64,000 bases of DNA from Sitta carolinensis (lineage: Eukaryota; Chordata; Aves; Passeriformes; Sittidae), in NCBI GenBank assembly GCA_032173965.1, contig CM063284.1:112628410-112692409 (forward strand), in the 5' to 3' direction. The notes beneath the pieces were generated by a model. That model saw nothing but the letters and a program-made list of their open reading frames with translations. It was not told where the DNA came from and made no database searches. The position numbers and the translations under genes were made by a program. Below, in pieces: positions 28,049 to 38,700 of this stretch. Numbering within the stretch: the stretch's first letter is position 1; every line of letters starts with the position of its first letter.

Positions 28049-28150
28049 GGCTCATGTCCCCAGTTAACCAGGGGATCTGGTCCAACTATGGGTTTATGAA
28101 AGGCAGCTCCTGTTTGACCAAGCTTATGTCCTTTCATCACCAGGTGATTT
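28049..28150 (+). mobile_element. Fragment of a non-LTR retrotransposon reverse transcriptase (CR1-like)
   Basis: Translated from about 28064, the plus strand reads GIWSNYGFMKGSSCLTKL followed by MSFHHQV. This matches the conserved early reverse-transcriptase block of LINE-type elements: a GF-x-x-G-x-SC-x-x-x-L core, usually followed by a Leu and an aromatic-Asp. It stops at TGA after about 26 codons and continues into AT-rich DNA. Neither a CR1 3' tail nor the catalytic YADD-type motif is present, so only a decayed internal scrap remains. Family assignment to CR1 is inferred from motif resemblance and from the CR1 at about 51 kb. Confidence 0.55.
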
Positions 28151-31100
28151 GATTTCCAATCAGGAATACATAAGAAATGTCAGTAAGAAAGATAAAACAA
28201 CTGCAAAGTTACTGTTAGAATAAAGTTAACTTTGATCTCTCATACTAAGTGTTATCTTAGTGCTTTCCAGTCAATCAAGCCTAATATTAAGAAATTATAG
28301 TAGGGTTTTGGGGATTTTTTTTTTTTTCCTGATATGGTTTGATAATATCTCACAGTTCTTCCATCTGTCTCCTCCACTTATGATTTTGTCCTTTGGAAGA
28401 AAAGCCTGGTACTCAAAACTGACTGCTCCATGTTCACTTGGAAAATGCTCAAGATGTTTGTTTATAATATCTTAAAATGCACTTTCTATGGTAGCAGAAA
28501 AATTGTTTGTAGATTACCGTCCAGTAATTAGGATATTGTTCTTTCTCCCTTGCTGAATGATTCAAATTTTTTTATTGAGAAATCAGAGCAGTGGAGAGGT
28601 GCCTCTCCATATAAAGTAGTAATCATCAATGTTCAGTTTACAGTGTTCAGCCTATTGAACAAGAATAAATATGTTTATATGCTAAATAGCCAACATTTCA
28701 TTATTTTGGTTATGGGGAAAAAAAACCACAGTGAATGCAGACTTTATTACATGTTCAGTAAAGTTAATCACACTTTTTCAGACTGAGGTCTACTTTTAAC
28801 AAACTATAAAATATTAAGTCTGTCAGTTCTTTCTCCAGAATCAGCATCTGTCCTGGCACAATTCATACCCATCCTTCCTTTCCTAATGTGCTAATGAAAA
28901 TCAAAGTGACACAGCACTAAGTCTCTTAAGCACTACTTAAGGAAAATAAAACCAGCAAAAGGCAAATGCAAACCAATCAACAAAGCAAAACAGATTTTAA
29001 AAAGTAGAAAGGGCAAAACAGGAAACACCAAAAAGTCTGTCAGTAATATGTCCTACCATAATGGGTTGGGTAATTTGAATATAAAGTCCAAAGTCCATGT
29101 TTCATGAATGTTAATCACAGAGCAATTTCCACTGACCTCGATCTCATCAGTATAGATAAGTTCAGCCTTCATTATCCTTACAAATCCACTCTGATAATCT
29201 TACAGCCAATGTCAATTTCATTGCCATTAAGAAAGTTTCACAAGTGTAAGAACAGAAGAAGGTAAGAAAAAGAAAGAGAATAAAGGGACTTCCTGTCATT
29301 GCAGATAGATGTGCATTCAGGGAGTTTACAAACTGTGAGAGTACAATGTGGGGTGTATTGTATTTTGCAAAGCTTCTTAGTATCATATCAGTTCCTCTTA
29401 GGAAGCAAGGCAAATTTTTTACATGTCCTGGCATCTGAACATTTCTGATTGCTGCTTACAACTTTCCATCTGTAGGACTTAACTTTTTTATTCACAGTTA
29501 ACTGTGGATGTGCAAGTAGTGTCATTAGATGCTATTATACTGCCATATTAAAATCACTCAAACACCTACCACACAGCTGAAAATGTTATTTTGGGATTCA
29601 AAATTAAAGTGTTCATGCAAAAATTTTTAGGTACTGCACATTACTAAACCATACTCTTGAGGCATGGACATCATGTTGGGCATGCATAACAGCTCACAGT
29701 AAAGTAACTGTGATATATGCAGAGACAGGAACCAGGAATAATATGTCTTCAAGATTTTTCTTTGCATGAAAAACAGTTTCACCTTCCTACTGAGGTTTAT
29801 GAGAAATATATTTCATTACAAGTTGTTTGAAGGCATTAAAGAATCATATATTTTTATACATGTATATGCTATTTTATTGATATCTTTTGATGCATCTGTT
29901 TGTGTATGTCTGCTGACATTTTTATGTATAAGTCCTTGATGTATGATGACAAAAATTAGAATTATATGCCTGATTCTTCTTCAGCTTTAATTCTCAGTTT
30001 CTTTATAAATAATAAATGATTTTTACATTTGGAAATGTTGTCAATGTTGTATTCATTTATTTTTAGTTCTTCCATGTGTTTTGTTTCTGTGACTTATTTG
30101 TTTTGTTCTGATTAGTTGCTGTAAGCAACTGTGACCAACACCCCAACATATTTTGAAAAAACAATCACAGGAATGAATGTTTAATTCCAGAATATTAAAG
30201 TTTAGCAAGTATCGCTTTTCAAATTCAAGATTGTTAGTGTTGAGGGAGATGGAATAGAAAATAAAATATCCTTTGAGTTATTGCATCATGAAATTTCACA
30301 TTATTTTCACCTCTTGCACTAGTAAGAAGAAAACCCTTATAAAATAGGTATTTAGAAAGGTTGTTTTACCCGTCTTTGACAGAGAGTCAAGACTTGCTTC
30401 TACTTTTGCACTTCATCTTCTACTAAAAATAGATTAATGCTAGAATTAATTTTTCCTTTTGGAAAAAGGATGTTTGATTCAAAATAATTTTAGAGCACTC
30501 CACCTCAAATTTTCAAAAATTCAAAAAATATTTCCAAAATTCTTTATTTATTGTGAAGGAGAAAGAAACAAGAGAATACTTGACTTTTCAAGGACAGTGG
30601 CTTCTGAATGAAATGTGCTTGGCCAGAAAATGATGTACTACACATAGGTCACAGTGTAACTGGTAGCAAAGTGATCTTCTGTTTCACAAAAAAAAGTAAA
30701 CTTGAAGTGACTCATGATGAGTCTCACACATCATTCACATGCATACCTGTGTTTATGAAAGGAGAAGGTATCATGACAGATGTGGATAAATCTTGTAAGG
30801 CATAAAATCACAGAAATCAGAAGTTGGCATCAAAGCTCTTATTGGTTTCACATAGTGAAATTGTCCTTTGTTCTCATGCAAGTGAAACACATTAAAGTTT
30901 TATCTTGCAAGGCTGATAACCATTAATTCCACTATCCTTGGTAACAACACAAGATCAGGATGAACTAATATACCTTATATGCCTTGCCAAGAGATCTGTG
31001 ATGAACCAGAGCTAGTAGGATTAGTTATTTTTACCAGTTCGTTTGTGGAAAAGTTAATATCAGAAAAAGACACATTTATGATGTCTGATGACATATCAGA

Positions 31101-33583
31101 GGCCCTCAGATTTGAACTCTGAGGTTCTGTCTTTTGAATCTTTTAGAACTGTAATTTAAAGTAAGAACATACTAAGTGGTTGATGGTATTAATAATTATG
31201 TTTAGGTGCTGGTTTGGCAGGACAAGAAGAAAGGGAGGAGGAGTGTGAGAAAGGATTTAAGCATTCCTTTTAAGGTAATTTGAAGCATCATGTGTTCATA
31301 AATGCACTTTTCTCCATTTTGATAACTCTGCATTCCTATAGAGTCAACCAATTGTAAAATTCAGCAAGCAGCTTTATACTTGTCAGACTCTTGGGACTTA
31401 ACCTAGATTCACTAAGCTTTTGGTACATTAAAGACACAATCAGATATTTTTACAAAAAGTAGGCACAGGTGAAAAAGAAGCACAGCTGCTACTGCCTCAA
31501 GGCTGTATTTATTGAGTCCAATCTTAAATTGTGTGACATCTCTGAATAAAATAAGATAAGTAGAACTGATTTTAGATAAAGATCCCAGTGGCTAACTTGC
31601 TTTAATTAAAGATCTTTCAAAAGATAGAGGAATCAAGAACAAAGAGAAAAGAAATGTGCTATGTGAATTATCAGGTAATTGCTTCAAAGGCAAACTTCTA
31701 AATTTCTCAAGTGGCCTGACTAAAGTCAACTAAAATAATATTCAATGGATGTCATTTGATTTCAGTTTTATAACTTCTATGATTAGGTTTTGGCAAAATA
31801 TGATGATTTTTCTAGACTACTTGTAATTATTTTGATCTGAATTAAAGACACCTAAAAGTTTCCAAGATTACTATTTAATGTTTTTCAGATGAAACCATAA
31901 CTCTATTTCCAATAACATTGACAAACAGCTTCTAAAGCTAGTATATGTGTGTTTGTTTTCCTCTGTTAACATTGTAAAATGTTAAACAAATAGTTTTAAC
32001 AAAAGTTACAAAAATAAGAATAAGTATAATAAACACAGTGATGTTTCAAATGTGATTCTAAAATATGCTTATAGAACACACAAACTTAGAAAAATATTTA
32101 GGCTCGATGATACAAAAATCTGAGACGGCATGAAGCACAACATACAAATCAGAGAAAACACAATAAAGTAATTTATAAATATATTAAAGGAAGAGTGAAG
32201 CAAAGTTTTCTGATTATTGGCAGGGACTAAAAACTGACAGTGAGAGCCAATGTGTGTAAGATCATTTGACTCAAGTCATCTTTCTGTGTTGGAGTATCAG
32301 ACAATTATACTATCAATAAGTAAGTTTAGATCAAAAACTTTCAAAGCAGTCTAGGTTAAGAAAATTTTCTGCAGGTCGATCTGAGAATTGACTTAATCTG
32401 TCAAACCTTCAGGACCGGAGAGATGCCAGAAGGCTGAAGCCTATGCAGGTCTAGTAACATTCATTAGAAAGTTTTCTGTGATCATAAACTAGTTAGATAA
32501 ACTTTTGTTCCTAAAAATATAACAGAACTAATGTTGTCTACCATGAAAGATCAACCAAAAAATGTTCAAAGGCCCCATTAAGTTAAAAGAGAAAGATGTT
32601 TTATATACTATACACTAAAGTATATTTGAAGTAACTTTGAATTTATTTTTTAATCTTTACAGTTGTATGACATCATTACAAAGTGATTTTTCCAGGTGAT
32701 AGGAAAGGTCAAATTCAGGGAATAACTAGCAATGTTCAATTATCAAAGTAGAAACGTGTATCAGATCCATTGTAGCCTTTTGTAGGGGAAAAAACACCCA
32801 AAAAAACAAACCCTCCCATTCCCTTCATGATCCAGATTAACCAACAGGTCAAAAGTCCATGCTGCATTTTGGATTGCCCTGGTTCTGTTATTACTCAGTG
32901 CTGTATTTATCATTATTTTCAGCATAAAAGTTGGAAATGCAAGCACATTGAGGGTCAGAGTAAAAATACAAATAAACTTTTCTCTTAGCATGCTTCCAGA
33001 GGGACACAATGCTTAGTGGATATCTAATTTATGGATAATTGTGTCTGGGCATAAGATTGTATGAGTAGAAGCATATTTTCATGTATCCTGCTGCTAAAGA
33101 TTCATTTAGAACACTTCAGCATTTCATGTTGAATAACACTGTCTGCTGTTTCAGGGCTGTGTATCATAAAACATTTCAATTGAATTTTAGTTTAATTTAA
33201 AATACTTCAGAAAAGCATTAGACACTTCAGAAAATTTATCTAGAAAGTATGCAGTAACTTATGGCTACAAAAGTTGGTTTAAGAGCTTTGCAGATTGTAT
33301 ATATTCATTTTAATATTCCTGCATTCAGATATACATTCACAATACATTCTTACTAAATATTTGCAAAATGCTTCAAATTAGAGTTCCGTAAAATGTTTTA
33401 CAAGTTAATGTAAAAGTTTTTGTATATTAGAAATGAGGACCAGATGCCTAAGATGGACTTTCCAGCTAAATAAGTGTTAGTGCATAACACTAGGTTTTAG
33501 TCTTGACTTTAAGGTAATTTTTTAAAGTTCTTACACATGCCCACTAAACAATATTTAAACTCAGCAATTATTATATTGATACA

Positions 33584-33587
<4 letters not shown>
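28151..33587. other. AT-rich unique DNA, no gene seen
   Basis: More than 5 kb without a recognisable gene, RNA or transposon. ORFs do not exceed about 90 codons and lack motifs. Confidence 0.5.

Positions 33588-33631
<44 letters not shown>
33588..33631. repeat. 44-bp uninterrupted T run
   Basis: A pure homopolymer of 44 T lies between CACCTC and CCTAATG. A 68-codon ORF with a long Phe run is its translation only. I see no adjacent retrotransposon that would explain it as a reversed poly(A) tail. Confidence 0.97.
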
Positions 33632-36319
33632 CCTAATGATAGCAGGTAAAATAATATCTCATCAGTCAACAATAAATGCTCAATCTTGTTTGTCTGAACA
33701 AAACTTTTGGACTAAATGTCCAATTACTAGTTACTGTAATTAGAATGCCTAATTACCTGCTAGTGAATATGTGTCAGTACCTTATTCTTTTTCAATATAT
33801 ATGCAGGTTTGCCAGCAATTTCAATAGGAGTTTTAGTGTTTGATCTGTTCTCAACTTTTACATGGCAGTGAGCTACAGCCATCTCATGTATGCCGTAACA
33901 GCCTTCCCAATATGTGATCTTTCCATTCATCTAAGGAACAGACCTTTCTCTTTCAGATAACAGAATTAGGATTTTCACAAATGCAAGATAGCTATCTGTC
34001 AATTTCAGTCTTTATCCCCAGATCCTTTCTATATCTCTTGGAGTTAAAAACAAAGGCTTTACTCCTTCAGGTGTCTTGTCATAGAGGTCAAGATAAGTGC
34101 CAGGAGTATATTTCTACCTTTTATCTTCCATGGATTCTGTGGATTTTCTTCCTTTACTTAGCAGACAATTTTCATCTCATAGCACTTTTTCATCATAGCT
34201 TAAAATCTCAACAGATCCTCCTGAGACTGCTCCTCATATACTCTGTTACAGCAGTTGTTTCTAATTATCTCTGTCACATCAAGGATTGATAATTCAAGTT
34301 TTCATTAATCTTTTCTAGCCTGCTGCCAGGTGGGTTGTACGTGTCTCCACAGTGTGGAGACAGTGTGACTGCGTATTTCTCTTCCCTAGCAGTCACTGTG
34401 AAAAATGACAGCTGGAATCAGTTACACCAAAATTTGTGTGGAGTGAAAAGGGTTCACTAAAATGAAAGATAGGAAGGAATTTCAATCAAGAACAGGAGGC
34501 ACTAAACTTCAGAGAAGTTCAGTCCTTTCTTCTTTACTCTTTGCTTTGAAAAGGAAGTAGGAATTTGCTCCTTACCTACAATGACAAGTCATTGCAGGAT
34601 TTTCCTACTGAAACTGGCCACATCACAGACGTTGATATTAGGGTTATCAATGAAAAATAATACTGTGTCACATTCCCAGTATTCTTTACCTGGGCACAGA
34701 GAAGGGGTAATTATAGTACACCAATTTACTTTCCAGACCAGATTCAGAAGCTTGAGTTGGTTGAAGAATTGATTAAAAATGCATATAGTATGAATAATAT
34801 GGATTTAAACCTATGTCTATTTTTTTATGGTTTTTTGTCCTGTTTTTATAGCTAGGGCATATCTTAGCCCTGACTGTGAAGCAATGGAGTAAACATAAGC
34901 AAATCTGCTACTCCTGATCCCACCCTCCACAGATATATCCCCATATAACTGAGTTCTAGGTTAAATAACATGACTGAAGTTTTTCACTTCTGGTTGTTCA
35001 GTAAACTCAGATGAGGTTTGATCTCAGAAAGTCTAATGTTACACAGAAAGGCAAGGAACCATTGTGAAAGATTATAACTTCTGAGAGGAAAAGAGTAACA
35101 CTTTAGCCCAAAATTTTCAAAGATCAGTGCCTACTGGATCTACTGCAACAAAGAGAATGGCTTTTCAGAAACAGAAGGGATTTTCAGAATCACAAAATGG
35201 CTTTTCAGTGGGAAAACTGAGCATCTTCTTCCCTAACAATAATGTCACTAATTGTATGCCTTAAGTACAACACTGGCTCTAGGGTGAAACTAGTTTCCAT
35301 TCCTAGAACGGAAATGATTATTAGGTTTAGTGACTAAAAAAACAGAGGAGAAAACTCCTTTTAAGGAAAACAATAAATTATCCTTGAGAATACTTCAAAC
35401 TTCTGCAGAGTCTTTAACAAGTGGATAATCATCTTTAACAATTCTCATATTAATAGGTCTTCCTAACAATCTCATTTCTCTATTACAAGCTGACAGTAAT
35501 TCTAATTTTTGCATAACTGACATTGGCAGTATAGCAAATATAACTGTGTTCTTGTACATATTCATGAATATAATTTTCATTCTGTTTTATTTGAAAATTT
35601 GTTTATCAGAGGTTCAGGGTTTCAACAAAGCTGAATGAAAGCACTACAGCAACTTATATTAGTTCAGTTTGTGATTTTCTAGTATCATTAAATCATGAAA
35701 TTATTTTTATAAGTCTCTATGTTTTTCTTTATTAAGAATGACAGAAATATTTGGAATAATGATAATTAGATTGTGTAGCTTTCCTTCACTAGGTTCAGCT
35801 TCATTCTTTACTGTATCATATAATGGACTATGACTTATGGTACTACTTTGAGAAAATCATATTTGCTACTTTAAACTTGATGTCTCCATGTAATCCATCT
35901 AAGGTCTATCAGTCATATAACATAACAGTTCAGAAGAGTGGATGAAAAATAAGTGGGAAAATGTTTCTGCTGCTAGCTCCTCTGCATAAGATACATTGAA
36001 TATAATTTTCAAAAAATAAAACACATGATCAGTGTTGTCATTTGAAATATATGCAGATTGTGAATATCACATTTATACACAACTGAACTTGAGCAGATTG
36101 CATTATTCAAAACTCTTTGAATGCAAACTGTCCTGCAGCCAACTTTTTGATACCCTGCAACAAATCATATAGCCAGCTTTCAAAGTGAGCTTCAGTATCC
36201 TAACATTTGACCTGATTGTAACCTGTTTATTATTTCACCTAACATTATCACTTAATCTAGTTACTTCATTTATCTTGATCAAGAAGGGTTCAACAGTTTA
36301 ATATTTTCCATTTCCTTTC

Positions 36320-36324
<5 letters not shown>
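33632..36324. other. AT-rich unique DNA, no gene seen
   Basis: No gene recognised. It includes the short palindrome at 34342-34362. A 102-codon plus-strand ORF (33981-34289) is Leu/Phe-rich and has no recognisable family. Confidence 0.5.
34342..34362. repeat. 21-bp near-perfect palindrome
   Basis: TGTCTCCACA, a single G, then TGTGGAGACA: two 10-bp arms that are exact reverse complements. The arms abut too closely for a conventional hairpin loop, so it reads as a dyad-symmetric site or chance palindrome. Confidence 0.85.

Positions 36325-36353
<29 letters not shown>
36325..36353. repeat. 29-bp T run
   Basis: A pure T homopolymer follows TTTCTTCTC and lies a few bases before a CR1-like tail. 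Confidence 0.97.
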
Positions 36354-36356
36354 CTA

Positions 36357-36420
36357 TCACAATCACAGAATATGCTGAGTTGGAAGGGATCACCAAGTAT
36401 CACTGAGAATGACTGCCTTG
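36357..36420 (-). mobile_element. CR1-like 3' tail fragment
   Basis: The phrases ATCACAGAATATGCTGAG and TTGGAAGGGATCACCAAG, read on this strand, resemble the reverse complement of the common bird retrotransposon 3' end (a CACAGAAT...TTGGAAGGGACC...ATC layout). Similarity fades after about 60 bp. The fragment lies between a 29-T run and an LTR. Identification rests on remembered family resemblance, so confidence is moderate. Confidence 0.5.
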
Positions 36421-36513
36421 TAATTTTAACTGAGTGCTTTCTAAGTCTTTCAGCAATAGAAAGAAAACAAGATGTTATTCATTGGCAATATCTTTAACTT
36501 CCTACTGACACCT
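36421..36513. other. Short spacer between CR1-like tail and LTR
   Basis: AT-rich, no feature seen. Its last bases (ACACCT) do not match the six bases after the LTR at 37201-37206 (CCTCAG), apart from CCT. Confidence 0.5.
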
Positions 36514-36707
36514 TGACGCAGCTGACCGGAGCCCAGGCTAGCTCAAAGCACACCAGCACCACGTCAAGTGTGGGGAACAGCTGAGTTCATGCCCTCAGCT
36601 TAACCTTCAGAGCCAATGCTCCCAGGTACAGATTGCTTCACCACGTCCAGGGTTTGGGTTGAGAAGCAAGAGAGAGGCTCTCCAGGTCTGAGGTTCCAAC
36701 CAAACGG

Positions 36708-36713
36708 TTTATT
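36708..36713 (-). terminator. Polyadenylation signal (AATAAA) of the minus-strand LTR
   Basis: TTTATT on the plus strand gives AATAAA on the minus strand in the context CCCAAATAAACC. It lies about 55 bp downstream of the TATA box, as in short-R retroviral LTRs. Confidence 0.7.
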
Positions 36714-36765
36714 TGGGCTGAATGGAAACAGGCAAGAAGAGCCCTGTGCAGCTCTGTGCACAGGA

Positions 36766-36772
36766 TTTTATA
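36766..36772 (-). promoter_or_regulatory. TATA box of the minus-strand LTR
   Basis: TTTTATA on the plus strand gives TATAAAA on the minus strand. It is preceded by GTAACTG and followed by TCCTGTGCAC. Its position and context match the TATA box of the first LTR. Confidence 0.7.
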
Positions 36773-37200
36773 CAGTTACAAAACAGGGCGTGGGTACAAC
36801 ACATTGTCCAATGAGGACAACTCCGGGGTGGAGTTGAAGGATCAGGTCACGGGTCTTGGGACGAATCAGGGTAGATGGGAGGAGGGAAAGAGTCACGCAC
36901 ACCAATGGGACGTCAGGGTTTGGGTGACACCCCAGAACATCCAGGGGGAGGGACAGTAAAGGGATTGGCTCTGGGGAGGATCAGCATGGAAAGAGCTGGA
37001 ACAAGGGGTTGGGTAACAGTAATTGATAGGGAAAGGACTGGAACAGAGGGTGGGGAAAAACCATAAAGGGAAACAGGTGGGAGGACACAACTTTGGGAAC
37101 AAACCAACTTGGAAATGAACACAGGGGAGAACAGGAGAACAAACCATTAACATCAAATCTTAACAAGTGAATTAAACTAAAACGAACATGAGCTGCAACA

Positions 37201-37536
37201 CCTCAGACTACATTTATACATATATACATATATTGATATGATGAGGACAAAATAAGAAAAATAAAGTAACATGCAATTTTAAAAACCAAAACCAAAACAA
37301 ATCAACACTGGTAATCCAAACAGTGTCTTAGTCTGAACTCTTTCAGTAAATTCCTGAATCCATTGAATACCACTACAACTTAATGACCTCTCACCTCTTC
37401 TGGGTTTTGCTTTTGGTTTAGGAGCAGCAATTAACTAGTTCAATATTCTGTGCGTAGTCTTAAAGAAATTGCTTTTTGATGTTAAATAGAGAAGACATTT
37501 TGGGTAAGGGAAACCTAATCTCCCCATCTTGGCCAG
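37201..37536. other. AT-rich spacer between LTRs, no gene seen
   Basis: A-rich with a TATATACATATAT patch near 37217. No feature recognised. Confidence 0.5.
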
Positions 37537-37935
37537 TGTTGTGTGTTAGCCCTGGTTAAAGGCCAAACTCCCTATCAGCTTCTCCTCAGTGGAACAAGGG
37601 AAGAGAACAGGAAAGAGATTGCTTACTAAATGCTGTCATGGGCAAAAAATACTCGATTTGGGAAAAACTAATTTATTACCAATTAAAATTGATTCATAGA
37701 GACAAAGAAAAAGAGCATTAAGCAATATTTGCCTTTCCCATTCTCCCAAGCTCAGCTTCCCTCCAGACTGCATTACTTCTCCCCAAACTGAGTAGCATGG
37801 AGGCAGGTGGGTTGCAGTCAGTACCCAGCAGTTTCTCTCTCCTGACCCTTTTTACCTGCTCCAGCGGATGCCTCTCATTGTCTCACCTTTTCTCATTTTT
37901 TTTCTCTCTTGTAGCTTTTTTCCTCCCCCCGTTGC
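37537..37935 (-). mobile_element. LTR-like segment (ERVL-type end), 3' part, minus orientation
   Basis: Read on the minus strand, this segment ends CCAGGGCTAACACACAACA, resembling the CA-terminated 3' end of a widespread bird LTR group. An AATAAA on the minus strand (plus-strand TTTATT at 37672-37677) lies about 135 bp before that end, followed by a TTGCCCATGACAG block, as expected for R/U5. The U3 start was not found. Sequence becomes pyrimidine-rich (plus strand) and ends in a C7 run near 37925-37932, so the right boundary is arbitrary. No target duplication was identified. It could be a truncated LTR. Confidence 0.55.
37672..37677 (-). terminator. Polyadenylation signal (AATAAA) in the LTR-like segment
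   Basis: TTTATT on the plus strand gives AATAAA on the minus strand, in GGTAATAAATTAG, roughly 135 bp before the CA end. Confidence 0.5.
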
Positions 37936-38700
37936 AAATGAGTGTTTTATGTCATTGAAAGAATGCTCAGTAAAGAGACTGGCAAAAGTAGTTTAATATT
38001 AAAGTGAAAACATGACAAAGTTAATTGTCAAGGTTCACTCTATGACTTACTACTTATTTAGTTATTTACTTAATTACTTACTTATGTTTAAAATCCAGAG
38101 AGAAAGATCAGACTAAAATCTAAAATCAATCAATCTAAAATTAAAATCAATGTAAAGATATGAATGCAGAAGCTGGAGATGGAAAAAGGGTAAGGATAGG
38201 AAAGGTTAAGGATTAAAGGGACTAAAGGAGAATCTCCTTTGAGTCACAAAGTTCAGAGTAGAGCCCCTTGCCAAACTTAGTCCTGGAACAGACCAAAAGT
38301 TTAAAGGGGGCTTGTTGGACAGCATGAGTTCCTGGGAACAGACAGTGTCTCAGAAAAGCTCAAGAGCAGCTTAGCCCAGGTGCTGTTCATCAAGGCCTAA
38401 TGAGTATTCCTGAGGTCATACTGCAGCCCAAGGGGAAGAAGAGAGTGCTGTTCCAGAACACACCCCCCCACACACACACACACTCCTTCCAACATTTTCT
38501 GCTGATTCTTGAATATTTTTCCCCAGAGGTGCTGCCGTGGTGGCTGCTGGGCTCAGCTACGCCATGTGGTGGGTCTGTTGGAACCAGATGTGTCAGGAAT
38601 GGGGAAATGGTGGCTTCTTCTTATGGAGGCCACCCCTGCAGCACCCTGCTGCTAGCATCCAGGCACCTGCACACAGCATAGTCAGAAAATCTCCACTCTT
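37936..38700 (-). mobile_element. Possible second LTR-derived segment
   Basis: From 38026 the plus strand begins TGTCAAGGTT, the same ten bases that open the large LTR at 53079 (on the minus strand, a shared AACCTTGACA end). Composition then moves from AT-rich to GC-richer through 38520-38690, with CCACCCCTGCAGCACC-type words, as in an LTR read backwards. A short C7/(CA)n tract lies at 38463-38483. I found no matching right end or target duplication, so this is a tentative call of a decayed minus-strand LTR. Confidence 0.35.
38463..38483. repeat. C7 and (CA)n short tract
   Basis: CCCCCCC followed by about seven CA dinucleotides. Confidence 0.9.

Larger units (their letters stand above)
36514..37200 (-). 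mobile_element. Solo LTR of the same ERVK-like family, minus orientation
   Basis: Read on the minus strand, this 687-bp element starts TGTTGCAGC and ends GCTGCGTCA, giving near-matching inverted termini. It shares with the LTR at 23653-24345 the TGTTGCA start, a GTTAATGG block, TGTTCCAG/CCTTTCCCT words, GGGGTGTCACCCAAAC, and GTCCCATTGG. Downstream in the minus direction come a CCTCATTGGACAATG CCAAT-type site, TATAAAA, and AATAAA about 55 bp further. That is a complete U3-R-U5 arrangement. There is no internal region. The flanking hexamers do not form a clean target duplication, unlike the first copy. ORFs of 60-87 codons in it are not genes. Confidence 0.8.

Noticed and set aside
36875..37166. 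Overlapping ORFs of 60-87 codons
   Set aside because: They fall within the minus-strand LTR U3 and have no coding motifs.
23653..37200. One provirus bounded by the two related LTRs
   Set aside because: The LTRs are in opposite orientation, the DNA between them has no gag, pol or env homology, and the first LTR has its own exact target duplication.
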